Of a stretch of 25,670 nt of DNA, positions 14,431 to 23,674 are shown piece after piece (position 1 is the first letter of the stretch; every line of letters starts with the position of its first letter). This DNA is from BJGV01 sp964013575 (GTDB taxonomy: Bacteria; Pseudomonadota; Gammaproteobacteria; Burkholderiales; Nitrosomonadaceae). The notes below the pieces were generated by a model, which saw only the letters and a list, made by a program, of their open reading frames with translations, was not told the origin of the DNA and did not search any database. The stretch is from positions 1 to 25,670 of the forward strand of contig CAXGWP010000020.1 in assembly GCA_964013575.1 (NCBI GenBank), given 5' to 3'. A program made the position numbers and the translations under genes.

Positions 14431-16101
14431 TTATTTTTTTGCCAATGTTAAAGTTTTTTTAAAGTTTCTTGTATTACCTGAGATTCTAATTGCTGCCTCA
14501 ATAAAAGATTTAAATAAGGGGTGACCTGTTTTAGGTGTTGAAGTAAATTCTGGGTGGAATTGGCAACCAATAAACCAAGGGTGTTCGGTTGTAGATAGTT
14601 CAATCATTTCACAAAGCGAATCTTCTGTTGATAGACCACTAGCATAAAGACCAGCTTCTTCTAACTTGGAAATATAATAGCTATTTACTTCATAACGATG
14701 TCGATGGCGCTCAGTTATTTTTGCTGTTCCATATATTCTTTTTGCCAATGAATTTTCCTTTAAGAAACAGTCTTGGCCTCCTAAACGCATACTACCACCT
14801 AAATCAGATTGGGAGTTTCGAACATTAATTTTACCTTCTCGGGTTTTCCATTCAGTAATTAATCCAATTACAGGGTAGCTGGTATTGGGATTAAATTCAG
14901 TGCTATGTGCATCATTCATAGCACTCTTATTACGAGCAAATTCTATGACTGCTAGTTGCATACCAAGACAAATCCCAAGATAAGGAATATGGTTCTCACG
15001 TGCATATTGAATAGCCATAAGCTTACCATTTATTCCTCTTTTGCCAAATCCTCCTGGCACGAGAATTGCATCTGTATTAATAAGATAATGTGTTCCATTT
15101 TTTTCAATATCTTCTGAGTCCACATAGTTAATCTTAATTTCACATTCTGTATGAATACCAGCATGAATTAGAGCTTCTGATAGAGATTTATATGATTCAG
15201 TTAGATCAACATATTTTCCAACAAGTGCAATTTTAACGACATGTTTTGGGTGCTCTAAGGCATGGACAAGTTTTTTCCATGTATTTAATTTTGCTGGTTT
15301 AGCAAGTATATTGAGCTTATGGCAGACTATTTCATCTAGCATTTGCTCATTTAGTAATACTGGGATCTTATATATACTATTCACGTCAACTGCTGAAATA
15401 ACCGCCTCTTCTCGTACGTTCGTAAATAATGCAATTTTTCTACGCTCATCTGAGGGTAATACTCGATCAGCTCGGCATAATAAAACATCTGGCTGTATAC
15501 CAATACCTCGCATTTCTTTTACAGAGTGCTGTGTGGGTTTTGTTTTTAGCTCCCCAGCAGAAGGAATAAAGGGTAAAAGCGTTAGATGAATAAAGCAGGT
15601 GGCCTCATAAGGATTCTGAATGGCCATCTGCCTGATAGCTTCTAGAAATGGAAGTGATTCTATATCGCCTGCTGTGCCACCAATTTCAACAATAGCTACT
15701 TGTGAATCAGCTGCACCAAGTTTTATATGTTTTTTAATTTCATCAGTAATATGTGGAATCACTTGTACAGTTCCGCCAAGGTAGTCTCCACGGCGCTCTT
15801 TTTTTATTACATTTTCATAAATTTGGCCAGTAGTAAAATTATTTAATTTGCTCATTTTAGCACTTATGAATCGCTCATAATGTCCTAAATCTAGGTCAGT
15901 TTCTGCTCCATCCTCAGTAACGAATACTTCCCCATGTTGAAATGGATTCATTGTTCCTGGATCCACATTAATATATGGATCTAACTTAAGCATAGTTACT
16001 TTGATACCACGAGATTCAAGAAGAGCGGCAAGTGAGGCAGCAGCAATACCTTTGCCAAGAGAGGAAACAACACCACCAGTCACAAATACGTATTTGGTCA
16101 T
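14431..16101 (-). CDS. pyrG: CTP synthase
   Basis: Makes CTP from UTP, ATP and glutamine. I chose the ATG at 16101 (MTKYVFVTGGVVSSLGKG), which matches the family N-terminus; a TTG six bases upstream would add two residues. 556 residues, slightly longer than E. coli (545). Synthase domain: P-loop VSSLGKG near 12-18 and DPYINVDPGTMNP. Glutaminase domain: nucleophile Cys378 in GICLGMQ, with H516 and E518 in FHPEF completing the triad. It lies in the minus-strand run between the L,D-transpeptidase gene (71-base gap) and eno (62-base gap). No ribosome site is obvious. Confidence 0.98.
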   Translation of the reverse strand: MTKYVFVTGGVVSSLGKGIAAASLAALLESRGIKVTMLKLDPYINVDPGTMNPFQHGEVFVTEDGAETDLDLGHYERFISAKMSKLNNFTTGQIYENVIKKERRGDYLGGTVQVIPHITDEIKKHIKLGAADSQVAIVEIGGTAGDIESLPFLEAIRQMAIQNPYEATCFIHLTLLPFIPSAGELKTKPTQHSVKEMRGIGIQPDVLLCRADRVLPSDERRKIALFTNVREEAVISAVDVNSIYKIPVLLNEQMLDEIVCHKLNILAKPAKLNTWKKLVHALEHPKHVVKIALVGKYVDLTESYKSLSEALIHAGIHTECEIKINYVDSEDIEKNGTHYLINTDAILVPGGFGKRGINGKLMAIQYARENHIPYLGICLGMQLAVIEFARNKSAMNDAHSTEFNPNTSYPVIGLITEWKTREGKINVRNSQSDLGGSMRLGGQDCFLKENSLAKRIYGTAKITERHRHRYEVNSYYISKLEEAGLYASGLSTEDSLCEMIELSTTEHPWFIGCQFHPEFTSTPKTGHPLFKSFIEAAIRISGNTRNFKKTLTLAKK

Positions 16102-16172
16102 GGACAAGTATGTTAACTCAAAAGAGGTGTGGGAACAAACTTGAAAAGACTTAATTTTATGAATTGAAGATT

Positions 16173-16655
16173 TTATTTTTGTTTAATATTAACTTCTGTA
16201 CCAATATCAATTAAATTAAATAGCTCTAGTAGATCAGGATTGAGCATTCTAATGCAGCCTTTAGAGCCAGGTTCTCCTATTTTAATACTGTCAGGACTAC
16301 CATGAATATATATATATCGACGCATGGTATCTACTGTACCTAAACGATTGAATCCTTGCTCACATCCTGAAAGCCATAATATTCTAGTTAAGATCCAATC
16401 ACGATCTTGAAATTTTTTTTCTAAATTTGAAGAAAATATTTCACCAGTAGGTCTACGTCCAATGAAAATAGTATTAATTGGTAGGCCTGCACCAATTTTG
16501 GCCCGGATTATATGTTTTCCTAGCGGAGTGCAGAGGCTTCCTTGTTCCTGCCCTACCCCATTTTTAGCTGAAGAAATTTGATATGATTTAATTTTTAATT
16601 GATTATTATCAATAATATCAAGAGTTTGAAAATTAATATTAATCTCAATTATCAT
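16173..16655 (-). CDS. L,D-transpeptidase (YkuD-fold) family protein
   Basis: 160 residues forming a single YkuD catalytic domain. The active-site signature runs from His118 in IHGSPDS to the nucleophile Cys134 in GSKGCIRM, with the conserved Arg two residues later. The family forms 3-3 peptidoglycan cross-links or attaches proteins to peptidoglycan in the periplasm. No signal peptide is visible: the chain begins MIIEININFQTLDII, a beta-strand, so either export uses another route or the start is upstream; the frame offers no better start before tadA. It begins 11 bases after the tadA stop, so the two are probably cotranscribed; this pairing is common in Betaproteobacteria. The exact reaction cannot be told from sequence. 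Confidence 0.88.
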   Translation of the reverse strand: MIIEININFQTLDIIDNNQLKIKSYQISSAKNGVGQEQGSLCTPLGKHIIRAKIGAGLPINTIFIGRRPTGEIFSSNLEKKFQDRDWILTRILWLSGCEQGFNRLGTVDTMRRYIYIHGSPDSIKIGEPGSKGCIRMLNPDLLELFNLIDIGTEVNIKQK

Positions 16656-16666
16656 AAATTAATTTT

Positions 16667-17128
16667 CTAATTAGTTTTACGCTTATTAATAAAAAAATTT
16701 TTTAATAAAGAACTGCTCTCATCTTCTAAGAGAGTTCCGGTTACCTGTGTATGATGATTTAATTGCTTTTGCGCAACTAAGTCTATAACGCTACCACATG
16801 CACCTGTTTTAGGATCCTTGGTTCCATAAATTAGACGAGCAATGCGTGCATGAAATATTGCTCCTATACACATTATGCATGGTTCTAGTGTTACATACAT
16901 TGTACAGTTTAATAAACGATAATTGCATAGATAAAGTGCCGCTTCACGTAATGCTATTATCTCAGCATGAGAAGTTGGATCAGAAGTTGTTATGGGCCGA
17001 TTATACCCTCGACCAATTATAATATTGTCTCTTACCACAACTGCTCCTACTGGAACCTCACCCATTTCACCAGCTTGTTTAGCAAGGTCAAGTGCTGCAT
17101 GCATAAAGTCGCTATCTTTATTTATCAT
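16667..17128 (-). CDS. tadA: tRNA(adenine-34) deaminase
   Basis: Deaminates adenosine 34 of tRNA-Arg(ACG) to inosine, needed to read CGU, CGC and CGA. 153 residues, near the usual 150-170. The zinc and proton-shuttle motifs are H54-A-E56 (TSHAEIIALREA) and P83-C84-x-x-C87 (TLEPCIMCIGAI). VPVGAVVV and GRGYNRPI are typical of TadA, not of cytidine deaminases. The start at 17128 is the first ATG; the later M9 is possible but would shorten helix 1. Adjacent and upstream of the L,D-transpeptidase gene. Confidence 0.94.
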   Translation of the reverse strand: MINKDSDFMHAALDLAKQAGEMGEVPVGAVVVRDNIIIGRGYNRPITTSDPTSHAEIIALREAALYLCNYRLLNCTMYVTLEPCIMCIGAIFHARIARLIYGTKDPKTGACGSVIDLVAQKQLNHHTQVTGTLLEDESSSLLKNFFINKRKTN

Positions 17129-17189
17129 AGATTATATAAGGTAACCTTAAATTTTTTTATTTAGAGGTTATATATCTGTTATGTACAAA

Positions 17190-17978
17190 TTATTGAAGTT
17201 GCCGCACTCTTTCAAAAAAACAAATAGCTGCAGTAGAGGCAACGTTTAGTGAATTGGTTTTGCCTGGCATAGGAATATTAATTTTTTCATTAGCAGTTTG
17301 ATATAGCATCTTTGATAAACCAGTTCCTTCATTACCAAACATGAATGCAACAGGTCCTTGTAAAGATAATGCATATAAGCTTTTTACATGTTTGACAGTT
17401 GTTGCAATAACTGCTCCTTTAAATTCTTTGGATATTTCTATTAATTTTGATCTCTCATAAATATGTAATAAAAAATGTGCACCCATAGCTGCGCGGAGAA
17501 CTTTTGGTGACCACGCATCGGCACAGTCAGGAGACATATATATATCAGATGCGCCAGCCGCTGCTGCCGAACGCAAAATAGAGCCAAGATTCCCTGGGTC
17601 TTGAATTGATTCAAGCAGGACAGAGAAATTTTTTTTCTTGTTAAGAATAATATTATTTAATGCAGGTATCCTTATTAATGCAATAACTCCAGTGGGTGTC
17701 TTAACAGGTGAAATACTGCAAAATAATTTATCATTTAGTATGTATATTTTTACAGCAGTATTTTGAACTAAGCTTATTAACCCTATCACCTCTGGGTTTT
17801 TTAAGCCTGATTCATTTATAAATAAGCATTCTGGTAGCCCTATTTTCTCATAATAAAAATTAATTAGATGTATCCCGTCAAGGATAGTTAGGCCACTAAT
17901 TTTCCTATTTTTTGGCGACTCATCTAATTTAACAAGCTGTTTAAAAATATTATTCTTCTTAGATGTAATATACTTCAT
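17190..17978 (-). CDS. TrmH/SpoU-family RNA 2'-O-methyltransferase
   Basis: 262 residues. An N-terminal substrate-binding domain (about 1-105, starting MKYITSKKNNIFKQLVKL) is followed by the SPOUT catalytic domain. SpoU motif 1 is QDPGNLGSILRSAAAAG, motif 2 is FMFGNEGTGL, and motif 3 is INIPMPGKTNSLNVASTAAI. The knotted fold binds S-adenosylmethionine and methylates ribose 2'-OH in rRNA or tRNA. It is nearer to the general RNA methyltransferase branch with an L30e-like N-terminus than to TrmH; whether it corresponds to RlmB or another enzyme cannot be decided here. It is separated from tadA by 61 bases and from greB by 51, same strand. Confidence 0.9.
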   Translation of the reverse strand: MKYITSKKNNIFKQLVKLDESPKNRKISGLTILDGIHLINFYYEKIGLPECLFINESGLKNPEVIGLISLVQNTAVKIYILNDKLFCSISPVKTPTGVIALIRIPALNNIILNKKKNFSVLLESIQDPGNLGSILRSAAAAGASDIYMSPDCADAWSPKVLRAAMGAHFLLHIYERSKLIEISKEFKGAVIATTVKHVKSLYALSLQGPVAFMFGNEGTGLSKMLYQTANEKINIPMPGKTNSLNVASTAAICFFERVRQLQ

Positions 17979-18029
17979 TTAATATTTTCTCTGTAAAGAA
18001 ATAAAGTCTTTTAGATTATAAAGTCTCTT

Positions 18030-18593
18030 CTATTTATTTGATACGTCAAACTTTTCTATGAAAATTTTTTTATATTGAACTTTTAAAATTTTTATATGTT
18101 TCTCACCTCCAGGAGTATGCAAGTATACTGTATCTCCTTCTCGTGATTTGATTAGAGCCTTAGCCATAGGCGATAACCAACTAATACCGTTTTTAGCTAC
18201 GTTTATTTCATCAACACCTACAATAGAAACCTTCTTCTTTTTTCCTTCCGATTCCATGAAAATAACTGTAGCCCCAAAGAAAATTTGGGTTGTATCTACT
18301 CTTGGTGTAACTGGATTAACAATTACTGCTATATCGATCCGCTTAGTAAGAAAACGAATACGTTTATCGATCTCACGTAAACGTTTTTTTCCATAGATAT
18401 AGTCACCATTCTCCGATCTATCCCCATTTCCTGCTGCCCATGAAACTATCTCTGTTACTTTTGGACGTTCTATATTTATAAGCCATGAGAACTCATCCAT
18501 TAGTCGTGTGTAGCCATCTGGCGTAATATAATTCTTGTAATTAGTTAATACTTTTCTGTCAAAGAAATTATTTTTTAATTGCTGGGTTGCCAT
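18030..18593 (-). CDS. greB: Transcript cleavage factor GreB
   Basis: Rescues backtracked RNA polymerase by stimulating cleavage of the RNA 3' end. 187 residues against 158 in E. coli; the extra residues are an N-terminal lead (MATQQLKNNFFDRKVLTN) and a C-terminal tail. The antiparallel coiled coil has the tip GDRSENGDYIYGKKRLREIDKR, with the acidic tip residues D and E that hold the catalytic magnesium. The C-terminal FKBP-like domain contains VGVDEI, ISWLSPMAKALI and HTPGGEKHIKIL. KRLREIDKRIRFLTKRID is a GreB hallmark rather than GreA. It is the first gene of a long minus-strand run and diverges from ccmA. Confidence 0.94.
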   Translation of the reverse strand: MATQQLKNNFFDRKVLTNYKNYITPDGYTRLMDEFSWLINIERPKVTEIVSWAAGNGDRSENGDYIYGKKRLREIDKRIRFLTKRIDIAVIVNPVTPRVDTTQIFFGATVIFMESEGKKKKVSIVGVDEINVAKNGISWLSPMAKALIKSREGDTVYLHTPGGEKHIKILKVQYKKIFIEKFDVSNK

Positions 18594-18775
18594 TAAATTA
18601 TATGTTTGTGTGTTTTTAAATATATGAATAATAACTATAAATTCTTATAATTTTATATGTTAGGCTGCCTTTGTTGTGCTTATATTTTAATAATACAAAG
18701 AAAATAGAACTGATACTAATAATTAATTCATTTAAATTCTTACATAGAATAGAACCATAGAATTTATTGATAAGC

Positions 18776-18781
18776 TATAAT
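18776..18781 (+). promoter_or_regulatory. Possible -10 element for the ccm operon
   Basis: A perfect TATAAT lies 24 bases before the ccmA ATG in the 208-bp greB/ccmA divergent gap. No -35 match is found at the expected distance, so an activator or chance is possible. No FNR-like TTGAT-N4-ATCAA site was seen. Confidence 0.3.
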
Positions 18782-18804
18782 TTTACTTTTTTAGAAAGTA
18801 TGTG

Positions 18805-19419
18805 ATGCTAAAAGTAACTAATTTAGAATGTATACGTGGTGAAATAAGTTTATTCAAAGATGTTAATTTCTCTGTTGAGCCTGGTGAGCTGTTACAAGTA
18901 AATGGTCCAAATGGAAGTGGCAAAACTAGTTTATTAAGGATGCTTTGTGGCCTAACTGCACCAGCTAGTGGAGAAATTTTCTGGTTTAATAATAATATTC
19001 GGTCTTTAGGTGAGAATTATTATAATTCTATTATTTATTTAGGGCATTTAAATGGAATAAAAGATAATCTTAATGCACTTGAAAATTTACAAATTTTAAG
19101 TGGTCTAGTAGGAAACAGAATCGAAGAGAATAAAGCTTATAGTATCCTACAAAAAATGGGGCTAAATGGGCGTGAAATGATACCAATTAAATCTTTATCT
19201 CAAGGGCAGCGTCGTAGGGTTACATTAGCACGCCTATTAGTAAGTAACACCGTATTATGGATACTTGATGAGCCATTGGTTGCACTTGATGCGTCTGCAG
19301 TATTGCTAATTAAGGATATATTAGAGCGTCATTTAAAAAAGGGGGGGATGATTGTAATGACAACCCATCAGGATATAAATATTTCTGCTATAAAAATAAA
19401 GCGGCTGCAGCTTAATTGA
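18805..19419 (+). CDS. ccmA: Haem exporter ATP-binding protein CcmA
   Basis: ABC ATPase of the CcmABCD complex that releases holo-CcmE for cytochrome c maturation. 204 residues from the ATG at 18805 (a GTG immediately before would add one residue). Walker A is GPNGSGKT at 34-41, the ABC signature LSQGQRRRVTLARL begins at residue 131, Walker B is LWILDE with D155 and E156, and the switch histidine is in TTHQD. ccmB starts two bases after the stop, the first link in a tight operon. Confidence 0.96.
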   Translation: MLKVTNLECIRGEISLFKDVNFSVEPGELLQVNGPNGSGKTSLLRMLCGLTAPASGEIFWFNNNIRSLGENYYNSIIYLGHLNGIKDNLNALENLQILSGLVGNRIEENKAYSILQKMGLNGREMIPIKSLSQGQRRRVTLARLLVSNTVLWILDEPLVALDASAVLLIKDILERHLKKGGMIVMTTHQDINISAIKIKRLQLN

Positions 19420-19420
19420 T

Positions 19421-20080
19421 ATGTTTTTATGGGTAATTCAGCGTGACCTTCTCTTGGCAATGCGCCAGAGATCTGACATATTAACTACTTTATTCTTTTT
19501 TATTATCGTAGTTAGCTTGTTTCCTTTAGGTGTCGGACCAGAAATGAATATGCTTCGTGCTATGGCGCCTGGAGTAGTTTGGGTTGCTGCTTTATTAGCA
19601 TCAATGTTATCACTGGATAGAATGTTTTCAAGTGATAATCTAGATGGCACATTAGAGCAGATGATGCTTTCTCCTCAGCCATTATTTCTATTAGTGCTTG
19701 GTAAAGCACTGGCGCACTGGATAGTAACTGGAGTACCTTTAGTTTTAATGTCCCCTATACTTGGGCTTCAGTTTGATTTACAAATGGATGCATTGATTAT
19801 ACTTGGCATATCTCTACTATTAGGCACACCTGTATTAAGCCTTATTGGGGCAATTGGTGCCGCACTTACTTTAGGACTTAGGGGTGGTGGAGTATTAGTA
19901 TCACTTCTAGTTTTACCCTTATATATTCCAGTTTTAATTTTTGGTGCTGGGGCTGTAGAAGCAATTTCTGCAGGGTTAGGTGCTAGTGCACATTTATCAT
20001 TGCTTGGGGCTTTTTTACTGGCATCTCTTGTTTTAGCTCCATGGGCAACGGCAGCTGCTCTTAGAGTTTCAACTGATTAA
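19421..20080 (+). CDS. ccmB: Haem exporter membrane subunit CcmB
   Basis: 219 residues (E. coli 220). Six hydrophobic segments span the inner membrane, with the family motif FSSDNLDGTLEQMMLSP in the first cytoplasmic loop. It pairs with CcmA and CcmC in the ATP-dependent release of haem-loaded CcmE. The ATG follows the ccmA stop by one base. Low-complexity Leu/Ala/Gly helices are normal for the family. It is followed by a 105-base gap before ccmC, the largest gap in the operon; the gap carries a small AATTAG/CTAATT palindrome but no clear promoter. Confidence 0.94.
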   Translation: MFLWVIQRDLLLAMRQRSDILTTLFFFIIVVSLFPLGVGPEMNMLRAMAPGVVWVAALLASMLSLDRMFSSDNLDGTLEQMMLSPQPLFLLVLGKALAHWIVTGVPLVLMSPILGLQFDLQMDALIILGISLLLGTPVLSLIGAIGAALTLGLRGGGVLVSLLVLPLYIPVLIFGAGAVEAISAGLGASAHLSLLGAFLLASLVLAPWATAAALRVSTD

Positions 20081-20185
20081 AATAAATAAATTGAATATAA
20101 ATTTTAATTTATGAGTTAAAATACTGGGTTAATTAGAGCTAATTTTAGCAATACCATGTATATAACCTTTCAAAATTTATAAAAT

Positions 20186-20926
20186 ATGGCAATTAACTGG
20201 TTCAAATATTCTGCTCCATCAAGTTTCTATTCTCTCGCTGGAAAACTTACACCAATATTTTTTGCTGTTGCGTCTGTATTATTTGTAGTAGGGCTCTATA
20301 TTGGCTTTTTCGTTGCCCCTACTGATTTTCAGCAGAGCGAAGCTTACCGGATTATATTTATACATGTCCCTGCAGCATGGATGTCTATGTTTTTATATTT
20401 GATTATGGCAGGATGGGCTGCAATTGGCCTTGCATTTAATACTAGGCTATCATCTATGATAGCAACAGCTATAGCCCCAACAGGAGCCATGTTTACATTT
20501 TTAGCTCTATGGACAGGAGCACTTTGGGGTAAGCCTATGTGGGGAGCCTGGTGGGTATGGGATGCTCGGTTGACATCTGAATTAATTTTATTTTTTCTTT
20601 ATATTGGATTTATAGCGCTTCAAGCTGCTATAGATGATCCTCGTCGAGCTGATAAAGCTGGAGCTATTTTGGCGCTTGTTGGTGTAATTAATATTCCGAT
20701 CATTTATTTTTCAGTAAAATGGTGGAATACCCTGCATCAGGGTGCTTCTGTTAGTCTTACAGAATCACCTAAAATGGCTACAATAATGCTTACTGGAATG
20801 CTTATTATGAGTATTGCTTGCTGGATGTATTCAATTGCTATGGTATTGATGCGCACACGAACTATTATTTTAGAGAGGGAGCGTCATACTGCTTGGGTTG
20901 GTGAGCTACATAAGGAGGGAGAATAA
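20186..20926 (+). CDS. ccmC: Haem handling protein CcmC
   Basis: 246 residues, six membrane helices. It presents haem to CcmE in the periplasm. The tryptophan-rich WWD motif is WGAWWVWDARLTSE (residues 119-132), flanked by the two haem-ligand histidines H60 (FIHVPAAW) and H184 (WNTLHQGAS). This is the standard arrangement of the System I haem-binding protein. The stop overlaps the ribosome site region of ccmD; AAGGAGG lies inside the last codons of ccmC. Confidence 0.96.
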   Translation: MAINWFKYSAPSSFYSLAGKLTPIFFAVASVLFVVGLYIGFFVAPTDFQQSEAYRIIFIHVPAAWMSMFLYLIMAGWAAIGLAFNTRLSSMIATAIAPTGAMFTFLALWTGALWGKPMWGAWWVWDARLTSELILFFLYIGFIALQAAIDDPRRADKAGAILALVGVINIPIIYFSVKWWNTLHQGASVSLTESPKMATIMLTGMLIMSIACWMYSIAMVLMRTRTIILERERHTAWVGELHKEGE

Positions 20927-20928
20927 TA

Positions 20929-21126
20929 ATGGCTTGGGCAAGCTTATCAGACTTCTTTGCTATGGGGGGATATGGGTTTTATGTATGGGGCTCTTTCCTA
21001 GTATTTTTTATTTGCCTGGCTGGTGAAGTCATATTGATATTAAATCGTAAACGAACTTTGTTAAAACAACTTAGTCTGATTTATAAAGCAACTAAAAAAG
21101 AACAGGATAATGAAACCAAGACATAA
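20929..21126 (+). CDS. ccmD: Haem exporter small subunit CcmD
   Basis: 65 residues, one membrane helix (about 16-37) followed by a basic cytoplasmic tail KRKRTLLKQ. The N-terminal FFAMGGYGFYVW is the CcmD hallmark. It stabilises the CcmC-CcmE complex and helps release holo-CcmE. The ATG at 20929 follows the ribosome site AAGGAGG (20912-20918) at ideal distance and comes two bases after the ccmC stop. The 3' end overlaps ccmE by 17 bases, so coupling is likely. Confidence 0.93.
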   Translation: MAWASLSDFFAMGGYGFYVWGSFLVFFICLAGEVILILNRKRTLLKQLSLIYKATKKEQDNETKT

Positions 21127-21565
21127 AAAGCTAACAATTATTATTATAAGTGTTGCAGCTTTAGGTCTTGCTGCAACTTTGGTGCTTAATGCCTTCCAAA
21201 GCAACCTTGTTTTTTTCTTTAGCCCATCACAAGTAGCAGCTAATGAGGCTCCAAAGGGAAAAAGTTTTAGAATTGGAGGGCTAGTTGAAGAAGGGAGTGT
21301 TAAAAGAGAAAATAATGGAGTTACTGTAAACTTTGTAATAACTGATACAGCAAAGGTTATTCCTGTTGTTTATACAGGAATTCTTCCTGATCTATTTAAA
21401 GAGGGCAAGGGAGTGGTTGCTCAAGGAAAGCTATCTTCTGATGGGGTTTTCCGTGCAGATGAAGTGCTGGCTAAACATGATGAAAACTATATGCCTCCAG
21501 AAGCAGCAGAGGCACTTGAACAAGCAAGCAAATCACAGGAAACTGTGTTACAGGAACCATTATAA
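21110..21565 (+). CDS. ccmE: Haem chaperone CcmE
   Basis: Periplasmic haem chaperone that binds haem covalently and hands it to CcmF. 151 residues, single N-terminal membrane anchor (about 8-30), then an OB-fold domain. The haem-binding histidine is H123 in LAKHDENYMPPE, with Tyr127 four residues later as in the classical H-x3-Y form. The tail is polar. The start overlaps ccmD. It is followed by a 99-base gap before ccmF. Confidence 0.96.
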   Translation: MKPRHKKLTIIIISVAALGLAATLVLNAFQSNLVFFFSPSQVAANEAPKGKSFRIGGLVEEGSVKRENNGVTVNFVITDTAKVIPVVYTGILPDLFKEGKGVVAQGKLSSDGVFRADEVLAKHDENYMPPEAAEALEQASKSQETVLQEPL

Positions 21566-21664
21566 ATAAAATAAATCTAGGGTAGTGATAGTATATGTGG
21601 TTTGCCAGTATCTTTTTCTACAAAACATCTAACTTTAATTATAAATTTTATACACCATATTATT

Positions 21665-23674
21665 ATGATTCCAGAAATCGGTAATTTTTCTTTAATTCTC
21701 GCTCTGTTACTGGCAATAACGCAAGTTATTTTTCCTATATCTGGAGCTGCTCGTAGTATTCCATCTTGGGTTGCTTTAGCGCGCCCTGTTGTGCAAGGTC
21801 AATTTATATTTGTTGCAATTGCTTTTGGTTGTTTAGCCTATTCATTTATAAATAATGACTTCTCGGTTTTAAATGTTGCTCAAAATTCTAACTCTAAATT
21901 ACCAATTCAATATAGATTTGCTGCAACTTGGGGGTCTCATGAGGGGTCATTACTATTATGGGTCTTGATGCTTAGTTCTTGGTCAGTCGCTGTTAGTGTA
22001 TTTAGCCGGCATTTGCCAGATGATATGGTGGCAAGAGTGCTAGGAGTTATGGGTATAATCAGTGTAGGGTTTCTATTATTTATGCTTTTTACATCAAATC
22101 CATTTGAAAGAATTATTCCTGCGGCTTTTGAAGGGAGTGATCTTAATCCTCTCTTACAAGATGCAGGTATGGTAGTACATCCACCTATGTTATATATGGG
22201 TTATGTTGGATTCTCTGTTGCTTTTGCTTTTGCTATTGCTGCATTAATAAGTGGACAGATGGATGCAACCTGGGCGCGTTGGTCACGACCATGGACAACT
22301 ATAGCATGGGTATTTCTTACTATAGGTATAATGCTTGGTAGTTGGTGGGCCTATTATGAATTAGGCTGGGGGGGCTGGTGGTTCTGGGACCCAGTAGAGA
22401 ATGCATCTTTTATGCCTTGGTTAGTTGGTACGGCACTAGTACATTCTTTAGCAGTTTCTGAGAAAAGAGGTAGTTTCAAAAGCTGGACTATATTACTTGC
22501 TATTTCTGCTTTTTCATTAAGTTTACTTGGAACTTTTCTTGTTCGCTCCGGCGTATTGACTTCTGTTCATGCCTTTGCTACTGACCCTACACGTGGTATT
22601 TTCATACTTTCGTTTTTAGTTGTAATTATAGGAAGCTCATTACTTTTATTTGCTTGGAGAGCCCCTAAAATTGGACTTGGTGGAAGCTTTGATTTAGTGT
22701 CAAGGGAATCTCTTTTACTAGCAAATAATCTATTATTAATAGTAGCAGCAAGTAGTGTTTTACTTGGAACACTATACCCATTAGTAATGGATGCATTAGA
22801 GCTCGGGAAAATTTCAGTAGGTCCGCCTTATTTTGAGTCAGTATTTGTGGCCCTAATGGCACCAGCAATTTTTCTTATGGGGCTAGGGCCATTAGCTCGT
22901 TGGAAGAAAGCAAGTTTACCTGACCTTACAAAACGTTTGCGCTGGGCATTTGGAGTCAGTATGATAACCGCCCTACTCTTACCATTTATTATGGGTGAGT
23001 GGAAACTAATGGTGAGCTTTGGTTTATTATTATCTTTCTGGGTCATTACTAGTATATTTGTAAGTATATGGCAGCGCATAAAAAATAGCAGCCACAAAGG
23101 ACTATTTATGAAACTGGCAAAACAGTCAAGGAGCTATTATGGGATGAATTGTGCTCATTTTGGTATCGCTATTTTTATCATTGGTGTGACATTGGTCAAT
23201 GGATATGAAACAGAGAAAGATGTACGTATGGATATTGGCGATACAGTTTCTATAAGTGGTTATACATTTAGGTTTAATGGAACAAATGAAGTACCTGGTC
23301 CTAATTATCAGGGAATAATAGGAGATATTGAAGTTTTAAATGAAGGAGAAAAAATTAACCTTATGCATCCTGAGAAAAGAACATATAACGCATCTGGGAT
23401 GGTTATGACTGAAGCTGCTATTGATACTGGCATATTTCGTGATTTATATGTAGCGCTTGGTGAACCTTTAGGAGATGAGTCTTGGGTCGTACGTGTTTAT
23501 CATAAGCCATTTGTAGACTGGATTTGGTTTGGGTGCTTATTAATGGCATTTGGAGGCGCACTTTCAGTATCTGATAAGCGTTATCGTATTAAAGTGCGCA
23601 AATTATCTGAACAAAAAATCGAAGATAAAAAGAAAGTAACTGACTCCTTAATTACAGAAACTAAAAAAGCATGA
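21665..23674 (+). CDS. ccmF: Cytochrome c haem lyase subunit CcmF
   Basis: Large multi-span membrane protein that ligates haem from CcmE to CXXCH motifs of apocytochromes. I use the ATG at 21665 (MIPEIGNFSLILALLLA), which matches the family start; an in-frame TTG at 21602 would add 21 residues not seen in relatives. 669 residues, against 647 in E. coli. The WWD haem-binding motif GWGGWWFWDPVENASFMPWL begins at about residue 233. The last 130 residues form a periplasmic domain followed by a final membrane helix and a Lys-rich tail. The stop overlaps the ccmG start (ATGA). Confidence 0.97.
   Translation: MIPEIGNFSLILALLLAITQVIFPISGAARSIPSWVALARPVVQGQFIFVAIAFGCLAYSFINNDFSVLNVAQNSNSKLPIQYRFAATWGSHEGSLLLWVLMLSSWSVAVSVFSRHLPDDMVARVLGVMGIISVGFLLFMLFTSNPFERIIPAAFEGSDLNPLLQDAGMVVHPPMLYMGYVGFSVAFAFAIAALISGQMDATWARWSRPWTTIAWVFLTIGIMLGSWWAYYELGWGGWWFWDPVENASFMPWLVGTALVHSLAVSEKRGSFKSWTILLAISAFSLSLLGTFLVRSGVLTSVHAFATDPTRGIFILSFLVVIIGSSLLLFAWRAPKIGLGGSFDLVSRESLLLANNLLLIVAASSVLLGTLYPLVMDALELGKISVGPPYFESVFVALMAPAIFLMGLGPLARWKKASLPDLTKRLRWAFGVSMITALLLPFIMGEWKLMVSFGLLLSFWVITSIFVSIWQRIKNSSHKGLFMKLAKQSRSYYGMNCAHFGIAIFIIGVTLVNGYETEKDVRMDIGDTVSISGYTFRFNGTNEVPGPNYQGIIGDIEVLNEGEKINLMHPEKRTYNASGMVMTEAAIDTGIFRDLYVALGEPLGDESWVVRVYHKPFVDWIWFGCLLMAFGGALSVSDKRYRIKVRKLSEQKIEDKKKVTDSLITETKKA

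Noticed and set aside
21602..21664. TTG-initiated N-terminal extension of ccmF
   Set aside because: The ATG at 21665 gives the conserved MIPE start; the extension has no family support.
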